Assembly (NCBI RefSeq): GCF_012676905.1
Contig: NZ_CP051428.1
Span: forward strand, 3,558,001 to 3,622,000
Length of the DNA: 64,000 bases
Direction of reading: 5' to 3'
From: Paenibacillus albicereus
GTDB lineage: Bacteria; Bacillota; Bacilli; Paenibacillales; Paenibacillaceae
In this document: positions 57,002 to 64,000 of the stretch, one piece after another
Layout of the letters: the number at the start of each line of letters is the position of its first letter
Position numbering within the stretch: position 1 is the stretch's first letter
Position numbers and translations under genes: made by a program
Notes under the pieces: generated by a model
Seen by the model: the letters and a program-made list of their open reading frames with translations, nothing else
What the model was told of the DNA's origin: nothing
The model's database searches: none

Positions 57002-57916
57002 CTACTCGTCCCCAGAACCTTCCTGAAGGTCGGTGATCTGCCGCATCGAGCGGCAGGCCTGCTCGTAGCGGAATCGAAGCTCGTCGGTGATGCCGTATGT
57101 ATGGCGGATCTCTTCTTCTTCGGCCGTGCCGTACACGGCCAGGAGCAGCGTCAGATGAAGGGCGGCGGCGTAGCTGTCGACGACCGCTTCCTCCTCGCTC
57201 AGCATGCGGGCATAGGCGGAGCTGCCGTATAGGTATTGAAGGCACTCCTTCCACAGCTCGCGGGCGAAATGCGGCAGCGTCGGGTCCATCGTCTCCGTCA
57301 CGCCCTCGACCCGTTCGAGAATGAGCCTCACCGGCTCGGGATAGTCGTCCAGCTCAAGCGGAGTGCGCTCGATCTCGAGCTCCACCGTCTCGCCGAGCCG
57401 CTCCATCCGGACGGCTCCGGAGTCCCCTCTGCGACGAAGGCATTGGAGCGCCTTGAACTGCACCATCGGATGCAGCGGCTCCTGCTCCAGCCACGAGCGG
57501 ATCGTCTCGTCGACCTCGGGGCTGCGGAGATGCGCCGCCCTCTCCAGCGCGAGCAGCTGCTGGTCGAGCATCGGGTGGTTCTTCATGATATACAGCACCT
57601 GCTGCACGTAAGACTCGTCCTGCTCGGCCGGGCTGAGCGCCGTGCGCCGCAGGTCCTCCTCGCTCGGCTCGCCCTCCTGCTCCTCGACTCCGCCCGGGAA
57701 CGCCATCTCCAGCCAAGCCAGCAGGTTGCCCCATTCCTCGTAATGGCGCGGCTCCTCTCCCCGGCACTGGAGCAGGAACTGCAGCAGCCGCTTCGCCTCC
57801 GCATAGTGCTCCGACTCCAGCAGGCGGGTCAGCTGCTCCTGATAGTGGTCGAGCGAGCGGGGGAACAGATAGAGGTTGTCTTTCTCGCCGCGCGTTGAAT
57901 CGTCTATCGTCGTAAT
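57002..57916 (-). CDS. YsoA-like protein, apparent ATT start codon
   Basis: The frame runs from 57002 upstream without a stop to near 57930. Between the first ATG (57706) and the upstream stop there is no ATG, GTG or TTG, yet 70 codons look coding (DNLYLFPRSLDHYQEQL, EPRHYEEWGNLLAWLEM). The codon ATT at 57916 has GGCGGTGATC directly upstream, a near-perfect extended Shine-Dalgarno sequence. This gives 304 helical residues with repeat-like helices. In B. subtilis ysoA, a TPR-like protein, sits beside tig. The start is inference from sequence. Confidence 0.75.
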   Translation of the reverse strand: MTTIDDSTRGEKDNLYLFPRSLDHYQEQLTRLLESEHYAEAKRLLQFLLQCRGEEPRHYEEWGNLLAWLEMAFPGGVEEQEGEPSEEDLRRTALSPAEQDESYVQQVLYIMKNHPMLDQQLLALERAAHLRSPEVDETIRSWLEQEPLHPMVQFKALQCLRRRGDSGAVRMERLGETVELEIERTPLELDDYPEPVRLILERVEGVTETMDPTLPHFARELWKECLQYLYGSSAYARMLSEEEAVVDSYAAALHLTLLLAVYGTAEEEEIRHTYGITDELRFRYEQACRSMRQITDLQEGSGDE

Positions 57917-57972
57917 GGGATCACCGCCTCATCTTCTGTGACGACCTTTATTCACCAAAGTTCGGCTACATT

Positions 57973-57982
57973 ATAACATGAG
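57973..57982 (-). promoter_or_regulatory. Extended -10 promoter of the YsoA-like gene
   Basis: Leftward TGTTATAAT about 60 nt before the ATT start, matching the hemA promoter. No clear -35. Confidence 0.45.
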
Positions 57983-58093
57983 GCGGCAAAGAAGGAAAAA
58001 TACCGCAATCCTTGCAATATGCATGATCTTCCTGTATGATCAGCAAGTATCGCTTTTTTTGGCCTCTCTTTTTGAGGCGGGAAGCGACCGTCT

Positions 58094-58170
58094 GTCCCGG
58101 TAGCTCAGTCGGATAGAGCATGCGCCTTCTAAGCGCACGGTCGGGGGTTCGAATCCCTTCCGGGACGCCA
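58094..58170 (+). tRNA. tRNA-Arg(UCU)
   Basis: 77 nt including an encoded CCA. Acceptor stem GTCCCGG/CCGGGAC, D-arm, anticodon stem TGCGC/GCGCA with loop CTTCTAA (anticodon UCU, reading AGA), and T-arm GGTTCGAATC. A terminator follows at 58186. Confidence 0.96.
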
Positions 58171-58185
58171 TCATCCCGCATGCAC

Positions 58186-58211
58186 GCCCCTCTTCCGGAG
58201 GGGCTTTTTTT
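58186..58211 (+). terminator. Terminator after tRNA-Arg
   Basis: GCCCCTC (58186-58192), loop of 5, GAGGGGC (58198-58204), then seven T. Confidence 0.85.
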
Positions 58212-58352
58212 GCTGCATCCCGCCGCATGCCTTCCCGGTCCGCGCGGCATTCTATAGCTGGCTGACGCTTGCCGCCGGTCCCGGTTGGAAACGGAGCTGT
58301 CCGGGCAAGCCTATCTACGGCCGTCCACGGCCGCCTATCAGGAGGAATCGCC

Positions 58353-58778
58353 ATGCTTTGGCTTCCGTACGCTCTGCTGTCCGCCGTGTTCGCGGCGCTC
58401 GTCTCCATTTTCGGCAAGATCGGCCTCAAGGACCTCGACGCCAATTCCGCGACCGCCTTGCGCGCGGTCATCATGGCCTTGTTCCTGCTCGGAGTCGTCG
58501 CCGTCCAGGGCAAGTTCGGCCAGGTGGGCGAAATCTTCGCCCAACGCAAGGCGCTCGCGTTCATCGCCATGAGCGGAGCCGCCGGCGCGCTGTCGTGGCT
58601 GTTCTACTTTTTGGCGCTCAAGGCCGGCACCGTCTCCCAGGTCGGTCCGGTGGACAAGCTCAGCGTCGTCTTCGCGATCGTGCTCGCGCTGCTGTTCCTC
58701 GGAGAGAAGATCACCGTCTGGAACGGCCTCGGCGTCGTGCTGATTACGGCTGGCGTCATCCTGACTTCGCTCAAGTAA
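58353..58778 (+). CDS. One-domain EamA-type small membrane transporter
   Basis: 141 residues from ATG 58353 (GGAGGA six nt upstream). Four to five membrane segments with the EamA pattern (SAVFAALVSIFGKIGLKDL, SWLFYFLALKAGT, DKLSVVFAIVLALLFLGE). Ordinary EamA proteins have two such halves; this has one, so it probably dimerises. Substrate unknown. Confidence 0.88.
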   Translation: MLWLPYALLSAVFAALVSIFGKIGLKDLDANSATALRAVIMALFLLGVVAVQGKFGQVGEIFAQRKALAFIAMSGAAGALSWLFYFLALKAGTVSQVGPVDKLSVVFAIVLALLFLGEKITVWNGLGVVLITAGVILTSLK

Positions 58779-58832
58779 AAAAGAACAGCCTCGGCTCCGC
58801 TCAACGGCGGCGGGAGAGGCTGTTCTTTTTTT
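58777..58832. terminator. Bidirectional terminator between eamA and deoR-like genes
   Basis: AAAAAAGAACAGCCTC (58777-58792) pairs with GAGGCTGTTCTTTTTT (58816-58831), loop of 23 with an internal GC-rich helix. A/T runs at both ends. Confidence 0.9.
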
Positions 58833-58854
58833 GCGTCTGCTGCCGGCTGGAGGC

Positions 58855-59811
58855 TCAGGCCGTGACCCGCGCCTGGTCCCGCTCCAGCAGATGGCGGGCG
58901 GTGAACGCGTCCGTCACGACCGTAGACGGATACCCGCCCTTGAGGGCGGCATAGACCGCATCGGCCTTGGCGATGCCGCCGGCGACGAGCACGGCATGCT
59001 GCTTGCTCCGAAGCTCCTCGAGCCGGATGCCGATCGTCCGGTCGTCCAGCTCGGCCAGGCAGATGTTGCCGTCGATGTCGATGAAGCGCGAGCAGATGTC
59101 GCCCTTGCCCGCCTGATGCACGATGTCCAGCTCCGCGGCGCTGAGATAGTTCGCCCGGACGAGCAGGGAGTCGGCCGTCGGCACGCCGACGGTGAAGACG
59201 GCGATGTTCGCCTGGCGTCCCATCTCGAGAATCTTGGCGATGTGCCGGTCCGCCTCGATCGCCCGCTTGACGAGCGGCTGGTCGACGATCGCCGGCAGCG
59301 GCAGCAGATGCGGAGACGTATTGAACGCTCCCGCGAACAGATGCACGATCTCCGAGGCGAACGTGTTCGTCTCGGAGTAGCTGAGGCCGCCGTTCAGCTG
59401 CACGACCTTGACGTCGCGCACGCTTTTGAGCGGCAGCCGCTGGGCCACCTCGAACAGCGTCGAGCCCCAGGTCACCGCGATCGTATCGCCCTCGGCGACC
59501 GTCTCGTACAGATGCGAGGCGGCCGCCTCGGCAATGTACTTCTTGACGACGGCATCCTCGTGGGAGGGCGTGCTTACGACGATCGCCCGGTCCAGCCCGA
59601 AGCGCTTCTCCAGCTGTCGGCAGACGAGGTCGTTGTTCTCCTGCGGATCGTGGATCGTAATCTGCACGATCCCTTCCGCCTTGGCCTGCTGCAGGAAGCG
59701 GGACACCGTCGGCCTCGACACGCCGAGCTTTTTGGCGATGTCCTGCTGGCTGAAGTCCATTTGATAGTAGAGCCTGGCCGCCTCTACGATTTTTTCCAGC
59801 TTGTCTGACAT
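58855..59811 (-). CDS. SorC-family sugar-sensing regulator, DeoR-like
   Basis: 318 residues from ATG 59811. N-terminal HTH (FSQQDIAKKLGVSRPTVSRF) and C-terminal sugar-phosphate-binding domain (GDTIAVTWGSTLFEVAQRLP, GKGDICSRFIDIDG, LVAGGIAKADAV). Its sequence is close to B. subtilis DeoR, which responds to deoxyribose-5-phosphate. No deoC, nupC or pdp gene is adjacent, so its targets are elsewhere. Confidence 0.88.
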   Translation of the reverse strand: MSDKLEKIVEAARLYYQMDFSQQDIAKKLGVSRPTVSRFLQQAKAEGIVQITIHDPQENNDLVCRQLEKRFGLDRAIVVSTPSHEDAVVKKYIAEAAASHLYETVAEGDTIAVTWGSTLFEVAQRLPLKSVRDVKVVQLNGGLSYSETNTFASEIVHLFAGAFNTSPHLLPLPAIVDQPLVKRAIEADRHIAKILEMGRQANIAVFTVGVPTADSLLVRANYLSAAELDIVHQAGKGDICSRFIDIDGNICLAELDDRTIGIRLEELRSKQHAVLVAGGIAKADAVYAALKGGYPSTVVTDAFTARHLLERDQARVTA

Positions 59812-59982
59812 GTCTTCCCACCCCGAATCCTTCGCCGACCCATAATTTATCTCTCGATTATAGAATCCTTTAGCGGATAAAAGCAATAGAATAAACCAAG
59901 CCCTCTTCCCCGCCTCGTTTTCGGGCCCGCGAGCAGGGGTAATGGAGGAACAAAGATAGCGAATGGAAACGGAGGAAACGCC

Positions 59983-60924
59983 ATGGCTTCCAAAGCCCCT
60001 TTCACGACCCGAGCCGTCGAGCTCGGCAAAAACCTGTACGCCCGCTTCCAGGACGACGAGGTGCCGGCGCTGGGCGCCCAGCTGACCTATTACTTGCTGC
60101 TCTCCTTCTTTCCTTTCCTGATCTTCCTCGTCAGCCTGCTCGGGTTCCTCAATCTGAACGGCGACGAGCTGATCGCCGACATGATCGCCATCATGCCCGC
60201 CGAAGGCGGCGACACGGTGCGCACGATTCTCGGAGAGGTGTCCACCGGCGGCAGCGGCGCGCTCCTGTCGGTCGGTATGATCGGTACGATCTGGGCCGCC
60301 TCGAACGGGGTCAACGCCATCATCAAAGGGCTCAACAAGGCATACGACGAAGAGGAGGACCGCCCGTTCTGGAAAGTGCGCGGCCTCTCGCTGCTGGCCA
60401 CGGTCGTGCTCGCCGTCGTCGTCATCCTGGTCGTCGTCCTGCTCGTCTTCGGGCGCGGGATCGGCGAGTTCCTGTTCGAGTGGCTGAGCTATCCGGCCGG
60501 CTTCGAGGCCACATGGGCCATCATCCGCTACGTGCTGCCGCTGGCGGCGATGGTGCTCGTGTTCACGCTGCTGTACTGGATCACGCCGAACCGACGGCTG
60601 ACGTTCCGGCAGGCGCTTCCGGGAGCCTGCTTCGCCTCGCTCGGCTGGGTCGTCACCTCGGTCGCCTTTTCCTTTTATGTCAGCCAGTTCGGCAACTACA
60701 CCAAGACGTACGGCAGCCTCGGCGGCGTCATCGTCCTGCTCGTGTGGCTGTACTTGAGCTCGATCATCATCGTGCTCGGCGGAGAGATCAACGCGGCGCT
60801 GCACTTCGGCAGCGAGGGCGTCGAAAAGAAGCGGCCCGCCAAATCGTTCGGCCTGCGGCTGTTCCGCAAGAAGGGAAGCTATTCCGGAAGAGCCCCGGGT
60901 CCGGACAAGCGGATTCCGTTGTAG
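59983..60924 (+). CDS. YihY/BrkB family membrane protein
   Basis: 313 residues with about six membrane segments. Motifs of the family are DDEVPALGAQLTYYLLLSFFP, WAASNGVNAIIKGLN and GSLGGVIVLLVWLYLSS. Once misnamed RNase BN; function unknown, perhaps a transporter. Divergent from the deoR-like gene across a 171-nt AT-rich gap. Confidence 0.92.
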   Translation: MASKAPFTTRAVELGKNLYARFQDDEVPALGAQLTYYLLLSFFPFLIFLVSLLGFLNLNGDELIADMIAIMPAEGGDTVRTILGEVSTGGSGALLSVGMIGTIWAASNGVNAIIKGLNKAYDEEEDRPFWKVRGLSLLATVVLAVVVILVVVLLVFGRGIGEFLFEWLSYPAGFEATWAIIRYVLPLAAMVLVFTLLYWITPNRRLTFRQALPGACFASLGWVVTSVAFSFYVSQFGNYTKTYGSLGGVIVLLVWLYLSSIIIVLGGEINAALHFGSEGVEKKRPAKSFGLRLFRKKGSYSGRAPGPDKRIPL

Positions 60925-60942
60925 ACGCATGCTCCTCAGCAT

Positions 60943-60985
60943 AAAAAGCCCGCCGTCATGATGGCATGACCGGCGGGCTTTTTTT
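60943..60985. terminator. Bidirectional terminator
   Basis: AAAAAGCCCGCCG (60943-60955) with CGGCGGGCTTTTTTT (60971-60985), and an inner stem TCATG/CATGA. Works for the rightward membrane gene and the leftward pair. Confidence 0.9.
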
Positions 60986-61008
60986 CGCGCATATCCAGGC
61001 CGGGAGAC

Positions 61009-61350
61009 TCAGCCGATCAGCCGCTTCAAGTCCTCCCGCACTTGCCCGCTCGACAGCACCTGCTGCTTGAACGTCTCGCGCCGTCCCCAATCCGTCTTGA
61101 GCGACTCGTTCTCGAACCACTGCATCGTGATGTCCTCGTAGGCCGTGTGCATGCTGTTGTCGAACCAGTCGGTCAGCAGGTCCGCGTCGTCGCGGACGAT
61201 CGAGACGAGATCGTAGTCCTGGTCCGCCGACAGGCTGAAATAGGCGAGCACCTGCTCGCACTGTGGATCGTCGGTGCGCACCTGCACCTCCGCGCAAGGC
61301 GCCCCGTCCTTCTCGAGCGATCGCGCGACATGCGCCTCCAGCACGTTCAT
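61009..61350 (-). CDS. Unknown protein, 113 residues
   Basis: A small acidic protein (starts MNVLEAHVARSLEKDGAPCA). The N-terminal half looks beta-rich and the C-terminal half helical. It overlaps the upstream gene by 4 nt, so the two are made together. No family recognised. Confidence 0.75.
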   Translation of the reverse strand: MNVLEAHVARSLEKDGAPCAEVQVRTDDPQCEQVLAYFSLSADQDYDLVSIVRDDADLLTDWFDNSMHTAYEDITMQWFENESLKTDWGRRETFKQQVLSSGQVREDLKRLIG

Positions 61351-61694
61351 CGCTCCAGCCCTCCGATGTCCAGATTCAGCGAGGCGACATGCTGGCGCGT
61401 CTCCTCCGTGCCGAGTCGGTAGACGAGCGTGTAGATCTGCTTGAGGATGCCTTCATAGCCCTGGTTCATCTCTTCGAGGCTCGCCGAGCCGAACGGGCTG
61501 CTGTGGAAATGCGCCATCGTCGCCTCGTCCATGCTGGACAGCTCGGCGAACAGCGCCTTCAGGCCGTCCTTCTCCTCCTCGGTCGCGACGATCTCCAGCT
61601 CGTAGGCCGCCGCCTCCTTGTCCTCCAGCACCTGGCCCGCTCCGACCGCCACGTAGTAGTGCTTGCGCTGCCCTTCCATGCCGTTGTCCGCCAT
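61347..61694 (-). CDS. Unknown protein, 115 residues
   Basis: An acidic protein with a beta-rich N terminus (HYYVAVGAGQVLEDKEAAAY) and helical remainder. It ends in ATGA overlap with the next gene. Both genes form a two-gene unit divergent from asnB. Function unknown. Confidence 0.75.
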   Translation of the reverse strand: MADNGMEGQRKHYYVAVGAGQVLEDKEAAAYELEIVATEEEKDGLKALFAELSSMDEATMAHFHSSPFGSASLEEMNQGYEGILKQIYTLVYRLGTEETRQHVASLNLDIGGLER

Positions 61695-61854
61695 GTCGTC
61701 CGACCTCTCCTTTCGGGTTCGAGGATCCGCCCGGATCCGTCATTTCCCCCGTAGTTTCTCCCGGCGGACAGACATGTTATGCCCCGATTCCGCATATTCA
61801 TGGTCGTATGTCGCTTTGCGCCGCAAGCTTACGAACAAGAGAGGAATGAACCCC

Positions 61855-63699
61855 ATGTGCGGATTCACCGGATGGATCGATTGGACACGCGACCTGACCT
61901 TGCATAGCGAGGATTTGGAACGGATGACCGCTACCCTTGCGCTGCGGGGACCCGACGCTTCCGGCACCTGGATCTCGGGCTCCTGCGCCCTCGGACACCG
62001 CAGGCTGTCGGTCATGGACCCGGAAAACGGCGCCCAGCCGATGATCCGCAGCCAGGACGGCCAGAAATTCGTCATCGTCTACAACGGCGAGCTGTACAAC
62101 GCGCCGGAGCTGAAGCGCGAGCTGGAAAGCCGCGGCCGCAGCTTCACGACGACCTGCGATACGGAAGTGCTGCTGACCTCCTATATGGAGTGGGGCCCGG
62201 CTGCCGTCGAGAAATTCAACGGCATCTTTGCCTTCGCCATCTGGGACGATCAGGAGCAGAAGCTGTTCCTCGCGCGCGACCGCGTCGGCGTCAAGCCGCT
62301 GTTCGTCAGCCATGCGGGCGGACAGTTCGTCTTCGGCTCGGAGCCGAAGGCGCTGCTCGCCCATCCCGCCGTCTCGTCCGACGTGGGCGCCCAAGGCATC
62401 GCCGAGCTGTTCATCGTCGGCCCCGCGCGCACGCCGGGCGTCGGCGTGTACAAGGACTTGACCGAGCTGCTGCCCGGCAAGTGCATGACCGTCGATCGCG
62501 GCGGCGCGCGCGTGCACACGTACTGGGAGCTGCAAAGCCGGGAGCATGAGCATGGCGTCGAGGAGACAGCCGCCCATGTCCGCGAGCTGCTGCGCGACAC
62601 CGTCGAGCGCCAGCTCGCCTCCGACGTGCCGATCGGCACGCTGCTCTCGGGCGGCCTCGACTCCAGCGCGCTGACGGCGCTGGCCGTCGACTTCTACCGT
62701 CGCGGCGGCGCCGGGGCGTTCGATACGTTCTCCGTCGATTACGTCGACAACGACAAGCACTTCAAGTCGCATGCGTTCCAGCCGAACGCGGACGCGCCGT
62801 GGATCGAGAAGATGGTGAGCCATCTGGGCACGACGCACCACGACATCAAATTCGATACGCCCGAGCTTGTCGACGCGCTCGACGACGCGCTGACGGCGCG
62901 CGACCTGCCCGGCATGGCCGATGTCGACGCTTCGCTGCTGCTGTTCTGCCGGGAGATCAAGAAAGGCGTCACCGTCGCGATCTCGGGCGAGGCGGCCGAC
63001 GAGGTGTTCGGCGGCTATCCGTGGTTCCACCGCGAGGAGTCGCTGAACGCGGGCACGTTCCCGTGGGCGCTCGCCTCCCCTATGCGGGCGGAGCTGCTGT
63101 CGCCGGAGATGCAGGAGTGGACGCGGCCGCTCGAGTACATCGGCGACCGCTACAGCGAGGCCGTCGCCGCCGTGCCTCATCTGAGCGGGGAGAACGAGCT
63201 GCAGCGCAAGATGCGGACGATGAGCTACCTCAACATCACCCGCTTCATGCCGACGCTGCTCGACCGCAAGGACCGGATGAGCATGGCGGCCGGGCTCGAG
63301 GTGCGCGTGCCTTTTTGCGACCATCGGCTGATCGAGTACGTGTTCAACATCCCGTGGGCGGTCAAGACCGCGGGCGACCGCGAGAAGGGCATCCTGCGCC
63401 AGTCGCTGCGCGGCGCGCTGCCGGACGACGTGCTGTTCCGCAAGAAGAGCCCGTACCCGAAGACGCATAATCCGAACTACCTGAACGCCGTCCGCTCCAA
63501 GCTGCTGGAGGTGCTGGACGATCCGTCCTCGCCGATCCTGCCGCTCATCAACGCCGCCAAGGTGCGGGAGATCGCCGAGTCCGACGCCGCCAGCTCCAAC
63601 ATCCCGTGGTTCGGCCAGCTGATGAGCGGCCCGCAGCTGTTCGCCTATCTGTACCAGGTCAACCGCTGGCTGAAGCAATACGGCGTGCGCGTCAACTGA
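61855..63699 (+). CDS. asnB: Glutamine-hydrolysing asparagine synthase
   Basis: 614 residues from ATG 61855; Cys2 directly after Met is the glutaminase nucleophile (MCGFTGWID). The glutaminase domain (about 1-200) has YNGELYN and VGVKPLF. The synthase domain has the PP-loop LLSGGLDSSALT. It makes asparagine from aspartate and glutamine with ATP. The longer frame upstream is not coding. Confidence 0.96.
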   Translation: MCGFTGWIDWTRDLTLHSEDLERMTATLALRGPDASGTWISGSCALGHRRLSVMDPENGAQPMIRSQDGQKFVIVYNGELYNAPELKRELESRGRSFTTTCDTEVLLTSYMEWGPAAVEKFNGIFAFAIWDDQEQKLFLARDRVGVKPLFVSHAGGQFVFGSEPKALLAHPAVSSDVGAQGIAELFIVGPARTPGVGVYKDLTELLPGKCMTVDRGGARVHTYWELQSREHEHGVEETAAHVRELLRDTVERQLASDVPIGTLLSGGLDSSALTALAVDFYRRGGAGAFDTFSVDYVDNDKHFKSHAFQPNADAPWIEKMVSHLGTTHHDIKFDTPELVDALDDALTARDLPGMADVDASLLLFCREIKKGVTVAISGEAADEVFGGYPWFHREESLNAGTFPWALASPMRAELLSPEMQEWTRPLEYIGDRYSEAVAAVPHLSGENELQRKMRTMSYLNITRFMPTLLDRKDRMSMAAGLEVRVPFCDHRLIEYVFNIPWAVKTAGDREKGILRQSLRGALPDDVLFRKKSPYPKTHNPNYLNAVRSKLLEVLDDPSSPILPLINAAKVREIAESDAASSNIPWFGQLMSGPQLFAYLYQVNRWLKQYGVRVN

Positions 63700-63740
63700 C
63701 GCCCGTCCGCCCTCATCCCTCCGGGAAGGCGAACGAAGAA

Positions 63741-63783
63741 GGGGGCTTCGCCCAAGGCCGTCTCGACCTTGGGCGAAGCCCCC
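63741..63783. other. Perfect hairpin between convergent asnB and rdgB
   Basis: A 17-bp perfect stem (63741-63757 with 63767-63783), loop of 9, without a T run on either side. It probably stops converging transcripts or shields 3' ends. Confidence 0.6.
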
Positions 63784-63818
63784 TGTGCCTGTTCCGCCAG
63801 CGGACGGGCCGGCTGACG

Positions 63819-64000
63819 CTAGAAGCGCTGGCCGGAGCTTGCCAGCTCGGCAAGCAGGCGCCGCAGCGCCTCTCCGCGATGGCTGACGCGCTGCTTCTCC
63901 TCGATGCTCAGCTCGGCGGCGGAGCGGCCAAGCTCCGGCAGCCAGAGCAGCGGATCGTAGCCGAAGCCGCCGCTGCCGCGCGGACCGTCCAGCACGAAGC
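63819..64000 (-). CDS. rdgB: XTP/dITP diphosphatase, C-terminal part
   Basis: The C-terminal 59 residues are in the window, ending at TAG 63821-63819. Family marks are GSGGFGYDPLLWLP, the AEL-E-K motif AELSIEEKQRVSHR, and the final helix. The enzyme removes non-canonical purine triphosphates. The gene continues past the right edge. Confidence 0.9.
   Translation of the reverse strand, partial: FVLDGPRGSGGFGYDPLLWLPELGRSAAELSIEEKQRVSHRGEALRRLLAELASSGQRF

Noticed and set aside
57966-58250. 94-codon leftward frame across the tRNA
   Set aside because: It is antisense to tRNA-Arg and gives the well-known spurious protein containing GIRTPDRALRRR.

Overview
The window comes from a high-GC, endospore-forming Firmicute, most likely Paenibacillus or a close relative. 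It carries the mreBCD-minCD block, hemA-hemX-hemC-hemD-hemB-hemL, engB-lonA-lonB, and clpX-clpP-tig-ysoA, together with SpoVID-like and SpoIIB-like sporulation proteins. All calls come from reading the sequence; no database search was run.

Positions 1 to about 18,370 are the right-hand part of a temperate prophage whose left end lies outside the window. Right to left, it has an integrase (17,127-18,347) against the 3' end of rodA, two small coupled genes, an ImmA-type metalloprotease, a CI-type repressor and a divergent control region. That region holds a TTGACA-17-TATTAT early promoter whose spacer is exactly one 17-bp operator. A long leftward early operon follows: Cro-like and other HTH proteins, a YqaJ-type nuclease, RecT, a DnaQ-like exonuclease, an initiator with an iteron origin inside its gene, a DnaB-type helicase, a RuvC-like nuclease, a frameshifted PAPS-reductase-like gene, several small genes and a sigma-like late regulator. 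A terminator, an AT-rich membrane-protein gene and the start of the presumed packaging operon lie at the left edge. Several low-GC genes look like recently acquired cargo. Three short rightward promoter-terminator units lie opposite the early operon and may be small antisense RNAs.

Positions 18,384-33,165 hold, in leftward transcription, valS (behind a T-box leader), folC and murC, then spoIIB-like, DUF4321, maf, radC, mreB, mreC, mreD, minC, minD and rodA. These cover cell-wall precursor synthesis, the elongasome and division-site selection. In relatives the block continues into spoIVFA/spoIVFB, so the prophage probably separates those genes from rodA.

Positions 33,303-45,110 hold spoVID-like, a RibD-domain remnant, an RluA-type pseudouridine synthase and a tetrapyrrole operon (hemA, hemX, a siroheme dehydrogenase, hemC, a cobA-hemD fusion, hemB, hemL), followed upstream by speD. 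The siroheme genes inside the operon tie heme and siroheme supply together.

Positions 45,408-57,916 hold an unknown protein, engB, lonA, lonB, a beta-lactamase-fold hydrolase, ispG, clpX, clpP, tig and a YsoA-like protein that appears to start at ATT. Positions 58,094-64,000 hold tRNA-Arg(UCU), a one-domain EamA-type protein, a DeoR-like SorC-family regulator, a YihY/BrkB membrane protein, two small unknown genes, asnB and the 3' end of rdgB.
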